DNA of 64,000 bases from Candidatus Enterococcus willemsii (lineage in GTDB: Bacteria; Bacillota; Bacilli; Lactobacillales; Enterococcaceae), in the NCBI RefSeq assembly GCF_009933335.1, contig NZ_MAEL01000054.1, forward strand, positions 1-64,000, in the 5' to 3' direction. Positions 51,145 to 59,537 of this stretch are shown piece after piece. The notes under the pieces are model-generated. The model was not told where the DNA came from, made no database searches, and saw nothing but the letters and a program-made list of their open reading frames with translations. A program made the position numbers and the translations under genes. The stretch's first letter is position 1. Each line of letters starts with the position of its first letter.

Positions 51145-52146
51145 ATGCACGGATTACCTAAAATTGAACTACATTGCCATTTAGATGGCAGCTTACGGGT
51201 GGCAACTGTTTTAGACATTGCGCGTAAAGAAGGAATTGAGTTACCAACTTATCATTTAACCGAATTAAAACATGCGTTAATTGCACCAGAAGAATGCACA
51301 TCATTAGCAGACTATTTACAATGTTTTGCACTGCCAAATGCAGTCATGCAATCGAAAGAAAGCTTAAAACGAATCACATTTGAGCTATTTGAAGATGCGG
51401 CAAAAGAAAACGTGAAATATTTGGAAGTACGCTTTGGTCCACAGCTTCACACAATGAAAGGTTTAACACTCGAAGAAGTGATTCAAAGTGTGATTGATGG
51501 GTTGAAATTAGCAGAAGCGAGGTATGAAATTAAAGGCAATATTATTTTATCTTGCTTACGTTCGATGTCGGTGGAAAGTGCGTTTGAGGTCGTCGAATCT
51601 GGGAAAAGCTTTTTAGGTAAAGGCGTCGTTGCGATTGATTTATGTGCAATTGAAGAAGATGGATTTTGCACTCGTTTTGTTGAACCGATTGCCCTGGCTA
51701 GAGAATATGGTTATCATGTAACAATTCATGCTGGTGAGACGGGAAGTAGTCAAAACGTGTTGGATGCAGTAGACATGTTAGGTGCTGAGCGGATTGGTCA
51801 TGGTGTTTTTATCAAAGATGACCCAATTGTTTATCAACGCGTAAAAGAACAACAAATTGTATTGGAGATGTGTCCAACAAGTAATGTCCAGACGAAAGCT
51901 GTTTTAAACTATCAGGAACATCCTTTTTACCTATTTCATCAAGACGGTATTAAAGTCACTATGAATACAGATAACCGTACAGTGTCACATACAACAATGA
52001 CCAATGAATGGGAAATCATGGAACAGTTATTCACTGTGGATAAGCAGATGTACCAAATGATTTATGAAACTAGTGTGCAAGCTGCTTTTGCAACACAAGC
52101 AATCAAAGAATGGTGTTTATCACAATATCCCCCAACTATTCATTAA
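51145..52146 (+). CDS. add: Adenosine deaminase
   Basis: Deaminates adenosine to inosine for purine salvage. It is 333 residues in the amidohydrolase fold. Zinc ligands are the HxH of IELHCHLDGS (H10, H12), a His in VTIHAGETG and an Asp in MNTDNRTVSHT; the catalytic Glu is in HAGE and ERIGHG is also conserved. The usual NTDDP reads NTDNR, as in several Firmicute enzymes. Ribosome site AAGGAGG. Controlled by the adenine-type riboswitch 28 nt before the gene. Activity on adenine itself cannot be excluded. Confidence 0.92.
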   Translation: MHGLPKIELHCHLDGSLRVATVLDIARKEGIELPTYHLTELKHALIAPEECTSLADYLQCFALPNAVMQSKESLKRITFELFEDAAKENVKYLEVRFGPQLHTMKGLTLEEVIQSVIDGLKLAEARYEIKGNIILSCLRSMSVESAFEVVESGKSFLGKGVVAIDLCAIEEDGFCTRFVEPIALAREYGYHVTIHAGETGSSQNVLDAVDMLGAERIGHGVFIKDDPIVYQRVKEQQIVLEMCPTSNVQTKAVLNYQEHPFYLFHQDGIKVTMNTDNRTVSHTTMTNEWEIMEQLFTVDKQMYQMIYETSVQAAFATQAIKEWCLSQYPPTIH

Positions 52147-52203
52147 TAAAATCCCTTTTTTTTACCTTAGTAATATTTTTTTAGAACTTTTATTGAAATG
52201 AAA

Positions 52204-52246
52204 CAAATAATTCAATTGAGATGGATTATTTGTTTTGTTTTTTTTG
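52204..52246 (+). terminator. add terminator
   Basis: Arms ACAAATAAT and ATTATTTGT with a 13-base loop and a long T-rich tail. Confidence 0.75.
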
Positions 52247-52288
52247 TTCTTTTTTTGCATAATATTTGTTAAAAAAAGACACAAAAAG

Positions 52289-52390
52289 TTGTTGGAATGA
52301 AAATAAGGTGGTAAAATTAAAAAAAAATAATAAATAGATGATGAATGGTTAATTTTTATGTAAGCAATGATGATTTGGTAAGCGTTTTCT
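52289..52390 (+). promoter_or_regulatory. WxL operon promoter and weak candidate cre site
   Basis: TTGTTG (52289-52294), 17-nt spacer, TAAAAT (52312-52317). About 55 bp after the expected start, GGTAAGCGTTTTCT (52377-52390) resembles a cre site on the - strand with two mismatches. The stretch 52247-52408 is otherwise AT-rich with no gene. Confidence 0.45.
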
Positions 52391-52408
52391 TTTGGAGGAG
52401 GGGTGGTT

Positions 52409-53830
52409 GTGAAGAAAAGTCGGGTATTTTGGTATCAAAAATTAATCGTTCTTTTTTTGGTTTCAATCATTCTTAACCTAGTATGTCCTATCCAAATAAT
52501 CCATGCAGCGGTGTTAGACACAGAAATTTTAACCAATGTGACGACTGAAAATAATAGTCAAACAACACCTGAACAAAGATGGCAAGTAGAAGAACAACGG
52601 CAAGTCGATTTTACAATAGAAGGTTCGCAAAGGTTGGATATTGATGTCAAAGTTTTAGCAGGACGGAAACGTGCTGTACTTGTTTATCCAAGCGAATTGA
52701 TTGGAAAAGTACAAGCGAGCACCGAAGCCAGAGGTGAAATTGCCGCCTTATTAAAATTAACCGATGTAGCGATGCTTTCAGAGGTCTTAAAAGCGATTGA
52801 AGCGTTATTAAATATTGAAATTGATTTAGGTTTAGTCCGTGTTGATTTAACAGATTTTAGACAACAGGTCCAACTCCTTAAGCAAATTGAAAATCTAGGA
52901 ACGCAATCATTTACTGCACCAATCGAAGCGACCGACACTCATGCGATTGTCGATATTGATAATACATTAGGTATTTTATTGAGCGATTTGACAACTAATC
53001 GATTAATGAATGTGTTACGTGCAGCCAAAGCGATTAAAGTGGAGGTAAGAGTACCAATTGTCGGCGATCTTTTAGCGACAACCTTAAAAACAGCAATTAA
53101 GTTAGTCATTGATTTGTTAGACCCATTGCTAGCTTCTCTAACAGATCCAGGAAAACTAGGGCAATTGCAAGCACAGCTAGCAGATGCAGCAGTATTAGGA
53201 AGTGCGGACATTACAATTCCGACAACGATTAATCGTCCTGTTGGAATGACTGAAGAATTAGATTCGCCTTTTGTAGCGACAGTTACGAAAGAAGCGGTGG
53301 TTAATCTTGATTTATTGACTCAATCAAGTAATAAATCCTTTGTTTATTTTGCACCTGAAATTTTTGAATTGTCTACTGACTTTCCTGATAATTTAGATTT
53401 TGGTACGCATCCAGTTCAAATGATAGAGGAAGAAAACTGGTCAGCACTGACAGGAGAAAACTATACGACAGGGCAATTAATTGTAACCGACACTCGTTTA
53501 CTTGAAAAAAATTGGCAATTATCCGTGACGCAAGAAGGCGATTGGGTGAATCTGGGAAAAACATTGCCAGGTGAACTACAGTTGACTTTAGATCCACCAA
53601 AAAGCACTTTTATCGACGGCATTCTAGAAATCCCTCAGAACAACCAGATACATTTACAAGCGAATCAATCGCAACCTATTGCTAGTTTAACAAATGCGCA
53701 GTCTATGGGAGAATTAACGATTGAAGTTGCTCATTTTAACCTGTATATTCCTGAGAATACAAAGAAGTATACGGGGGCGTATCAGACGACACTTGTTTGG
53801 AAACTATCTGATGTACCAATCGGGCCCTAG
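52409..53830 (+). CDS. WxL-domain surface protein with large N-terminal region
   Basis: A 473-residue exported protein. The signal peptide runs to about IIHAAVLD. Residues 45-300 form an alpha/beta region rich in Leu and Asp (LLNIEIDLGLVRVDLTD and others) that I cannot place but which fits an adhesive domain. The C-terminal WxL domain (about 320-473) starts LDFGTHPVQM and has both signature motifs, NWQLSV and TLVWKLSDVP, which attach to peptidoglycan without a covalent link. GTG at 52409 has better spacing from GGAGGGG than GTG at 52403. First gene of the operon. Confidence 0.85.
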   Translation: MKKSRVFWYQKLIVLFLVSIILNLVCPIQIIHAAVLDTEILTNVTTENNSQTTPEQRWQVEEQRQVDFTIEGSQRLDIDVKVLAGRKRAVLVYPSELIGKVQASTEARGEIAALLKLTDVAMLSEVLKAIEALLNIEIDLGLVRVDLTDFRQQVQLLKQIENLGTQSFTAPIEATDTHAIVDIDNTLGILLSDLTTNRLMNVLRAAKAIKVEVRVPIVGDLLATTLKTAIKLVIDLLDPLLASLTDPGKLGQLQAQLADAAVLGSADITIPTTINRPVGMTEELDSPFVATVTKEAVVNLDLLTQSSNKSFVYFAPEIFELSTDFPDNLDFGTHPVQMIEEENWSALTGENYTTGQLIVTDTRLLEKNWQLSVTQEGDWVNLGKTLPGELQLTLDPPKSTFIDGILEIPQNNQIHLQANQSQPIASLTNAQSMGELTIEVAHFNLYIPENTKKYTGAYQTTLVWKLSDVPIGP

Positions 53831-53842
53831 GAGGTGCGACTG

Positions 53843-54154
53843 ATGAAAAAAAAGGTGCAACTATTTTTTTGTTTTGCAGTACTAGCAAGTTTTATTTTTA
53901 CTGTGAATAGCCAAGCCGAAGTTACCACTGGAAAAGTGGAATTTTACTATGAGGATACTCTAAGTACTAGGGAACCAGAAAAGGAGGAGTGGAAAGAGCC
54001 CGAATTAGAAGCAGAACCAAAAGATTTTGCCAAAAAGTTCAATGAAATTGGAAAATTTGGAGAAGAAATCAATATATTGTTGTCAGTTGTTGGGATAGGG
54101 TTAGTTTTATTAGCAAGCTATTACATGATAAAGATACGGAGGATAAGAAAATGA
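53843..54154 (+). CDS. Small membrane protein of the WxL operon, degenerate sorting signal
   Basis: A 103-residue exported protein: signal peptide to NSQAEV, the short TTGKVEFYYED motif typical of the small WxL-operon protein, an acidic Pro/Glu linker, then a C-terminal membrane helix and RRIRK tail. Related proteins carry LPxTG before that helix for sortase anchoring. Here the position reads KKFNEIGKFGEE and no LPxTG is present, so it should stay in the membrane. ATG at 53843 has a GGAGGTG site; its last 4 nt overlap the next gene. Confidence 0.8.
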   Translation: MKKKVQLFFCFAVLASFIFTVNSQAEVTTGKVEFYYEDTLSTREPEKEEWKEPELEAEPKDFAKKFNEIGKFGEEINILLSVVGIGLVLLASYYMIKIRRIRK

Positions 54155-54822
54155 AAAAATTATTGTTCGGTTCGTTGTTGATTGTTGGTACCTTGATTTA
54201 TACCCCCGCTGCTTTAGCCAATGAAACAAATGGTGAGGTTCGTTTTACCACTGGAGGGCTTACACTAGATCCTTATGAAAATGGTTCTGATGTGACGAAG
54301 AAATTACCTAGAGATTTGAATTTTGGGAGTCATGCGATTCAGTTAGAAAAAAAAGGAGAAGATAAATGGTATGCCACGTCTGCTGCGGGCAACGGTGTCT
54401 ATGGCGATGGCTCAACATTAACCAAAGGTGCTATTGTGGTCCGTGATAACCGTGGACGTACGGATTCATCATGGAGTTTAAGTGTTCAGCAAGAGGAACA
54501 GTTTACCATTCAATCTTCTGGAAAGACGCTAGGAACAGCGGAACTTAATATGAAGGTCAGCGATTTAGAAAATAATGTTAGTTCGCTACCTAGAATGGAA
54601 GGTTTTGTAGATGAAACATTTAAGAATCAATCATTAAAAACTTTCAGATTTGCTAATTACAGTGCCGCAACCATTCTAACCGCTGATACAGGCACTGGGA
54701 TTGGGGAGACGACTTTGCCATTAGAAGTATTTGAATTAGTCATTCCTGAAGATGTCGTAGAGTACGAAGGAATTTACACCACTACCTTAGTATGGACATT
54801 AAATGCTGGGACAACTCCTTAG
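54151..54822 (+). CDS. WxL-domain cell-surface protein
   Basis: A 223-residue classical WxL protein. A signal peptide ends near ALANET; the mature part is one WxL domain with DLNFGSHAIQ, the first motif SWSLSVQQEEQF (about 108) and the second motif TTLVWTLNAG near the C terminus. It should bind peptidoglycan at the cell surface and assemble with the other proteins of the operon. ATGA overlap with the upstream gene. A weak hairpin (AACCTT/AAGGTT) lies in the 51-nt gap that follows. Confidence 0.92.
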   Translation: MKKLLFGSLLIVGTLIYTPAALANETNGEVRFTTGGLTLDPYENGSDVTKKLPRDLNFGSHAIQLEKKGEDKWYATSAAGNGVYGDGSTLTKGAIVVRDNRGRTDSSWSLSVQQEEQFTIQSSGKTLGTAELNMKVSDLENNVSSLPRMEGFVDETFKNQSLKTFRFANYSAATILTADTGTGIGETTLPLEVFELVIPEDVVEYEGIYTTTLVWTLNAGTTP

Positions 54823-54873
54823 GATAGACAACCTTTCTTTTCAAGGAAGGTTTTACATAATTGATAGAAAGTA

Positions 54874-55905
54874 GTGATTAGTGTGAGACGAGATTTTAGC
54901 AGATGTTTTTTCAGCATAGTTTTTTTTAGCCTTTTTTTCTTGACTACTTATACAGTCAACGCAGAATCATTAGATAGCTTTGACATTTCAATTGAGCCAC
55001 CTGCATCACAAACAAAACCAGAGTTAATGTACTACGATTTGCAATTAGCGCCGAGTAAAAAAGAAAAATTACCAATTGTTATTACAAATAAAAGTGAAAA
55101 AGAATTATCTTTAGAGCTATCTTTTAATCGGGCCGTGAATAATATGAACGGGATGATTGACTATTCAAATAGTAGTAAGGAAAAATCAACTTCTGCACCT
55201 TTCGATATTGAAAAGTTTGTTACGCTTTCTGAAGAAAAGATTCTTTTACCACCAGAAGGAACGCAGACAATTTATGCCGAAGTAGAAATGCCTAATCAAG
55301 AATTTTCGGGTGTGTTAGCTGGGGGCGTTTATATCAAACAATCTGCAGAAAAGGACTTTGAAGGAAATGTCCAAAATTTATTTGCCCGTGAATTAGCCAT
55401 TTTATTACGTTCTGATTTAACACCAGTTACACCTGAATTTAGTATTAATAAAGCCTATAGCCAACAAGTCAATGGTCGGAATGCAGTCGGATTGCAAATT
55501 GAAAATCTTTCAGCTGCCTATGTCAATCAAATGATGCTAAATTATGAAGTCATGTATGAAGGAGAAGAGACAGGAATAGTTGAAGAGCGGGAAATTAATT
55601 TTGCACCCAATACAGTGATGGATTATTTTATTCCTTTGAATGGAAAAGCTTTTGAACCTGGAACATACACTGTAAACACGACTTTAGTCGCAGGAGAGCA
55701 GGTTTGGAAAGGTAGTTCAACTTTTACAGTGAATCGGGAAGCAGCGAAAAAATTTAATGACACGGATGTGACTATTGAAAAAGAACCGTTTCCTTGGTTA
55801 ACTTTGGGGATTGGAACAATGGTTGTGTTATTAATCATTGTTGTGACCTATTTGAGTTTAAAAAATCGTAAGCTTCAAAATGAGATACAAAAAAGTAAGA
55901 AATAA
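54874..55905 (+). CDS. WxL-interacting protein (DUF916 and DUF3324)
   Basis: A 343-residue protein with a signal peptide (ends near VNAESL), DUF916 (about 38-160, SFDISIEPPASQTKPELMYY to GVLAGGVYI), DUF3324 (about 165-300) and a C-terminal membrane helix (WLTLGIGTMVVLLIIVVTYL). Such proteins bind peptidoglycan and WxL proteins and hold the surface complex at the membrane. Start is GTG; 54874 and 54883 are both possible and neither has a strong ribosome site. Last gene of the WxL operon. Confidence 0.9.
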   Translation: MISVRRDFSRCFFSIVFFSLFFLTTYTVNAESLDSFDISIEPPASQTKPELMYYDLQLAPSKKEKLPIVITNKSEKELSLELSFNRAVNNMNGMIDYSNSSKEKSTSAPFDIEKFVTLSEEKILLPPEGTQTIYAEVEMPNQEFSGVLAGGVYIKQSAEKDFEGNVQNLFARELAILLRSDLTPVTPEFSINKAYSQQVNGRNAVGLQIENLSAAYVNQMMLNYEVMYEGEETGIVEEREINFAPNTVMDYFIPLNGKAFEPGTYTVNTTLVAGEQVWKGSSTFTVNREAAKKFNDTDVTIEKEPFPWLTLGIGTMVVLLIIVVTYLSLKNRKLQNEIQKSKK

Positions 55906-55911
55906 TAATTT

Positions 55912-55946
55912 AAAACTCCAGTGTTCATTAACATGGAGTTTTTTTA
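55912..55946 (+). terminator. WxL operon terminator
   Basis: Stem AAAACTCCA/TGGAGTTTT extended by a TGT/ACA pair, with a T run. Confidence 0.85.
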
Positions 55947-55993
55947 TGAGCAGAAGGATATTCAGGTATAATAAATTGAGGAGGAAGATAAAC

Positions 55994-56542
55994 ATGAAAA
56001 AAATTGATTTTAAAAAAGAATATAAGCAGTATTATCTACCTAAAAATAAACCTGAAATTATCAAGATTCCTTCAATGAATTTTTTAGCAATCCGGGGTGC
56101 AGGTGATCCGAATGAACCAGATGGTATGTATGCCCAAGCAATCAGTAAACTCTATGCTATTTTGTATACGATAAAGATGAAAGGGAAACATTTAGAAGGC
56201 TATTATGAATACGTTGTGCCACCATTAGAGGGTTTTTGGTGGATGGATGGCTTAAAAGGTGTGGATTACAATCATAAAGAAAAATTTCGGTGGATTTCAG
56301 TGATACGTTTGCCAGATTTTGTGAGCAAGACAGATGTAGAATGGGCCATCTCACTTGCAACCGAGACGAAGAAAAATGATTATTCGGCAGTGATGAATGA
56401 TTTTTTGAAAGAACAAGGTTACGAACCAGATTTTGAACCACGCATGCATCATGAAATATATATTAGTGATCCTAGAAAAACAGAGGCAGACAAATTAAAA
56501 ACCGTGATTCGCCATCCAGTAAAACTTACGACCCTAAAATAA
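55994..56542 (+). CDS. GyrI-like small-molecule-binding protein
   Basis: A 182-residue protein of the COG4832 type, a stand-alone GyrI-like (SOUL-related) domain without DNA-binding part. It starts MKKIDFKKEYKQYYLPKNKP and has MNFLAIRGAGDPNEPDG, then YYEYVVPPLEGFWWMDG and MHHEIYISDPRKTEADKLKT, the family's blocks. Such proteins bind or hydrolyse small cyclic or cationic molecules; the ligand here is unknown. ATG at 55994 has a GAGGAGG site; the frame upstream is not coding. Confidence 0.85.
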   Translation: MKKIDFKKEYKQYYLPKNKPEIIKIPSMNFLAIRGAGDPNEPDGMYAQAISKLYAILYTIKMKGKHLEGYYEYVVPPLEGFWWMDGLKGVDYNHKEKFRWISVIRLPDFVSKTDVEWAISLATETKKNDYSAVMNDFLKEQGYEPDFEPRMHHEIYISDPRKTEADKLKTVIRHPVKLTTLK

Positions 56543-56592
56543 CTGCCCAGTATGTTATACTTTGACAAGAAATGAAACCAAAGGAGCAAATC

Positions 56593-57333
56593 ATGAGAAA
56601 TATAAAATTAACAATTGAGTATGATGGCAAGCGTTATTTAGGCTGGCAACGTTTAGGTGATTCAGGGAAAACCATTCAAGGGAAAATTGAAAGTATTTTG
56701 ACACAAATGACGGGTGAAAAAATTGAAATTATTGGTTCAGGGCGTACCGATGGAGGCACCCACGCTCGTGGTCAAGTTGCTAATTTCAAAACAGATTCAA
56801 CCATGACAAGAGAAGAGATGTTACATTTTCTCAACCAATTTTTACCACGTGACATTGTGATTACCAGAGTGGAAGAGATGCCCGAACGTTTCCATGCCCG
56901 TTACAATTGTACAGGGAAGCAATATAGTTACTATGTTTGGAATAGTCCCATTCCAACTGCATTAGAGCGAAATCATAGTTTTCACGTAGCGCAGCCTTTA
57001 GATTTTGAAAAAATGAATGAAGCCTGCAAAAAATTAATTGGCACGCATGATTTTATCGGATTTTCTGCATTGAAAAAAACCAAAAAATCGACAGTTCGTA
57101 CCATTCATGAATTAACGATTCAGCAAGAGGAATCAATGGTCCATTTCACTTTTTTAGGTGATGGCTTTCTACACAAAATGGTTCGTATTATAATGGGGAC
57201 ACTATTGGAGATTGGCACTGGAAAACTGCCCGTTACAATCATTGATGAAATTTTCGAAAATAAAGTTCGTGCAAATGCCGGAGAGACTGTTCCTTCACAT
57301 GGACTCTTCCTTGATGCTGTCTTTTATGAATAA
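56593..57333 (+). CDS. truA: tRNA pseudouridine(38-40) synthase TruA
   Basis: Converts uridines 38, 39 and 40 in the tRNA anticodon arm to pseudouridine. It is 246 residues. The catalytic Asp is D53 in GSGRTDGGTHARGQVA, with FHARYNCTGKQYSYYVW and FLHKMVRIIMGTLLEIG also conserved. The ATG at 56593 has an AAAGGAG site; the frame opens earlier at 56572 without one. Single gene with a terminator. Confidence 0.96.
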   Translation: MRNIKLTIEYDGKRYLGWQRLGDSGKTIQGKIESILTQMTGEKIEIIGSGRTDGGTHARGQVANFKTDSTMTREEMLHFLNQFLPRDIVITRVEEMPERFHARYNCTGKQYSYYVWNSPIPTALERNHSFHVAQPLDFEKMNEACKKLIGTHDFIGFSALKKTKKSTVRTIHELTIQQEESMVHFTFLGDGFLHKMVRIIMGTLLEIGTGKLPVTIIDEIFENKVRANAGETVPSHGLFLDAVFYE

Positions 57334-57334
57334 A

Positions 57335-57378
57335 ATAACGTCTAGATTCAGTGAATTGAGTCTAGACGTTATTTTTTG
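57335..57378. terminator. Bidirectional terminator, truA / OppA-type gene
   Basis: Perfect arms AATAACGTCTAGA and TCTAGACGTTATT around a 14-base loop, with A and T runs, between convergent genes. Confidence 0.88.
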
Positions 57379-59022
57379 TTATTCTTCTAAATAAGCATAT
57401 TTATAATCAAATTGGGCGCCTGCACTATGACTAATAATGCCTTTCAATGCAGGGTTGCGTAAGCGTGCTTCTGATTTTTGAATCAATGGAGAGACACCCA
57501 TATCTTGCATCAATGTTTTTTCTGCTTGGATGTAGTTATCCCACCGTTGCTCCAATTGATTTAAATCAGCTTTTTTAGCAGCTGCAACAAATTGATCGTA
57601 CTTCGGATTTGTGTATTTTCCATAATTGTAGACAGAATCCGTAGTAAATAATTCTAAGAATGAACTTGGATCAGCGTAATCGGCTGTCCAACCAAATAAA
57701 AATAAATCAAAATTGGTACTTTGTCCATATTCAATTGCGACAGAGACAGGTACGACAGATAGCTCAACTTTGATGCCCTCTAAATTTTCTTCAATCGAAG
57801 ACTGTAGATACTCAGCGACTTTTTTGATTGAATCGGTGTCATAAGCGACTAGTTTTAATGTGAGATTTGTAATACCCAATTCTTTTTGAGCCGTTTGCCA
57901 TAATTTTTTTGCTTCATCAATATTCATTGTTAAGTTGCCACCTGCTTCAACAGCGAAATCTTCATCTGTTGTTGGTGAGTAGGACATACCACTTGGAACT
58001 AGTCCTGTTGGTGCAATTGAGCCATCTCCCAACAACTGATTAACAATTGCTTCGCGGTCAAAGACATAAGAAATAGCTTTACGCATATTTTCGTTTTTGA
58101 AAGTAGCTTCTGTTTGGTTATAAGATAGATAGGTTGTCCCAGCTTTTTTGATGGTCACAAATGCTTCATTGTCTTTGTATTGTTTGGCAAGTTCACCGGT
58201 TAATAGAATATCATCGGCTTGACCAGTTTCAAATAAATTGACACTGGTTGATGATTCTTTGACCACTTGATTATCAATTTTGGTTAATTGAACGGTGTCC
58301 TTATCCCAATAGTCTTCATTTTTTAGATAGGTCCAACTCGTGTCTGTACCTGGTCCGTCAAAATCTGCTAAGGTGAAAGGACCGTTATAAATGAGATTCT
58401 CGCTATTTTTTCCATAACTATCACCTTGTTCAGTCACAAATGCTTCGTTTTGTGGAAAGAAGGTAGGAAAGGCGAGTAAGCTGTCAAAGTAAGGCGTAGT
58501 TTTTTCTAACTCAATCGTTAGTTCATGTTCACTAACAGCTTTAATTCCTAATTCTTCGGGTGCTAGTTGACCTGCAAGGATGTCAGTTGCGTGTTTGACA
58601 GGCTCAAATAAATAGCCGTATTCGGCTTTTGTTTCAGGTGTAACAGCTTTACGCCATGCAAAGACATAATCATCAGCGGTTACGGGAGAACCATCGGACC
58701 AAGTGGCGTGCTCGTTTAATTGGATGGTATATGTTAAACCATCTTCGCTTACTTGAGGAAGGGATTTCGCGCCAGCAGGTTCTAATTCATTATTTTCTGT
58801 TAAACGGTATAATCCTTCCATGACGTTATTAATTGCGGTAATGCTATAAGTGTCTGTTGCTAACGCCGAATCCATGGAAGACATTTCTTGATCGACGACC
58901 ACTGCAATTTCTTGTGAAGGGGCTTTACTTGAAGTAGATTCGCTTGTATTTTCTTTTTGTTTGCTCGTGCATCCAGCAAGTAAAAGTGTCACCATAACCA
59001 TACTAAACCCTAATTTTTTCAT
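57379..59022 (-). CDS. Oligopeptide ABC transporter substrate-binding lipoprotein (OppA type)
   Basis: A 547-residue SBP family 5 lipoprotein with lipobox LLAGC (C18). The family signature is visible as EGLYRLTENNELEPAGAKSL, with ATWSDGSPVTADDYVFAWRK and the late NFDLFLFGWTADYADPSSFL, split at its centre. It should capture peptides outside the cell. No permease or ATPase genes lie beside it, so it must share a transporter encoded elsewhere or act as a sensor-type receptor. ATG at 59022 with a GGAGTG site. Confidence 0.92.
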   Translation of the reverse strand: MKKLGFSMVMVTLLLAGCTSKQKENTSESTSSKAPSQEIAVVVDQEMSSMDSALATDTYSITAINNVMEGLYRLTENNELEPAGAKSLPQVSEDGLTYTIQLNEHATWSDGSPVTADDYVFAWRKAVTPETKAEYGYLFEPVKHATDILAGQLAPEELGIKAVSEHELTIELEKTTPYFDSLLAFPTFFPQNEAFVTEQGDSYGKNSENLIYNGPFTLADFDGPGTDTSWTYLKNEDYWDKDTVQLTKIDNQVVKESSTSVNLFETGQADDILLTGELAKQYKDNEAFVTIKKAGTTYLSYNQTEATFKNENMRKAISYVFDREAIVNQLLGDGSIAPTGLVPSGMSYSPTTDEDFAVEAGGNLTMNIDEAKKLWQTAQKELGITNLTLKLVAYDTDSIKKVAEYLQSSIEENLEGIKVELSVVPVSVAIEYGQSTNFDLFLFGWTADYADPSSFLELFTTDSVYNYGKYTNPKYDQFVAAAKKADLNQLEQRWDNYIQAEKTLMQDMGVSPLIQKSEARLRNPALKGIISHSAGAQFDYKYAYLEE

Positions 59023-59044
59023 CTTTTCACTCCTTATATTGTGT

Positions 59045-59317
59045 TCATTTGCCGTATAATGTTCCATCAAGTGCTTTTAAATACTGAGGTGCTTGTTGAT
59101 AGAAATACGACCGTGCATCAGCACATAGTGGAATCACCGTTTTTTTCTGTTGTGTTAATTGTTCCAAAAATAGTGCAGGTAACGGACTATCTTTAGCGAT
59201 GTCAAATTTGGTAACCAGCCAAACATTCCCGCCTGCAATACTCCATTCAATTTTTTGAATCGTTTGATTCTGATGGAAAATTAATTTTGTTTCTTCTTGA
59301 ATTAAAATAGGAGTCAC
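59045..59317 (-). CDS. Small divergent YjdJ-like GNAT protein, start uncertain
   Basis: About 90 residues from a GTG at 59317. The C-terminal half, TQQKKTVIPLCADARSYFYQ, followed by QAPQYLKAL, matches the end of small YjdJ-type acetyltransferases, which also have LCPFAKxxF there. The acetyl-CoA loop RGQGIG of that family is missing, so activity is doubtful. The only good ribosome site, AAAGAGGTGA, covers the GTG; an ATT at 59308 is spaced correctly from it. A TATAAT box near 59375 argues against starts farther upstream. Confidence 0.5.
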   Translation of the reverse strand: MTPILIQEETKLIFHQNQTIQKIEWSIAGGNVWLVTKFDIAKDSPLPALFLEQLTQQKKTVIPLCADARSYFYQQAPQYLKALDGTLYGK

Positions 59318-59537
59318 CTCTTTTCGATTGCAAAATGATGATAATTCTAATTTTTTTATAATGTTATCTATTATAGCAAAAGATTCCAATAAAGTCTCTA
59401 GCTATTTTGTATGAGAAACAAAACTAAAATTCTTTTCAAAAATCAGGGAATATTGGTTGTATATTTGCTCATTTTCTGGTTGAATGGTACAAGAGATTTT
59501 TTTGATAAATAGTAATTTAGTGAGGGGTACGAGAATA

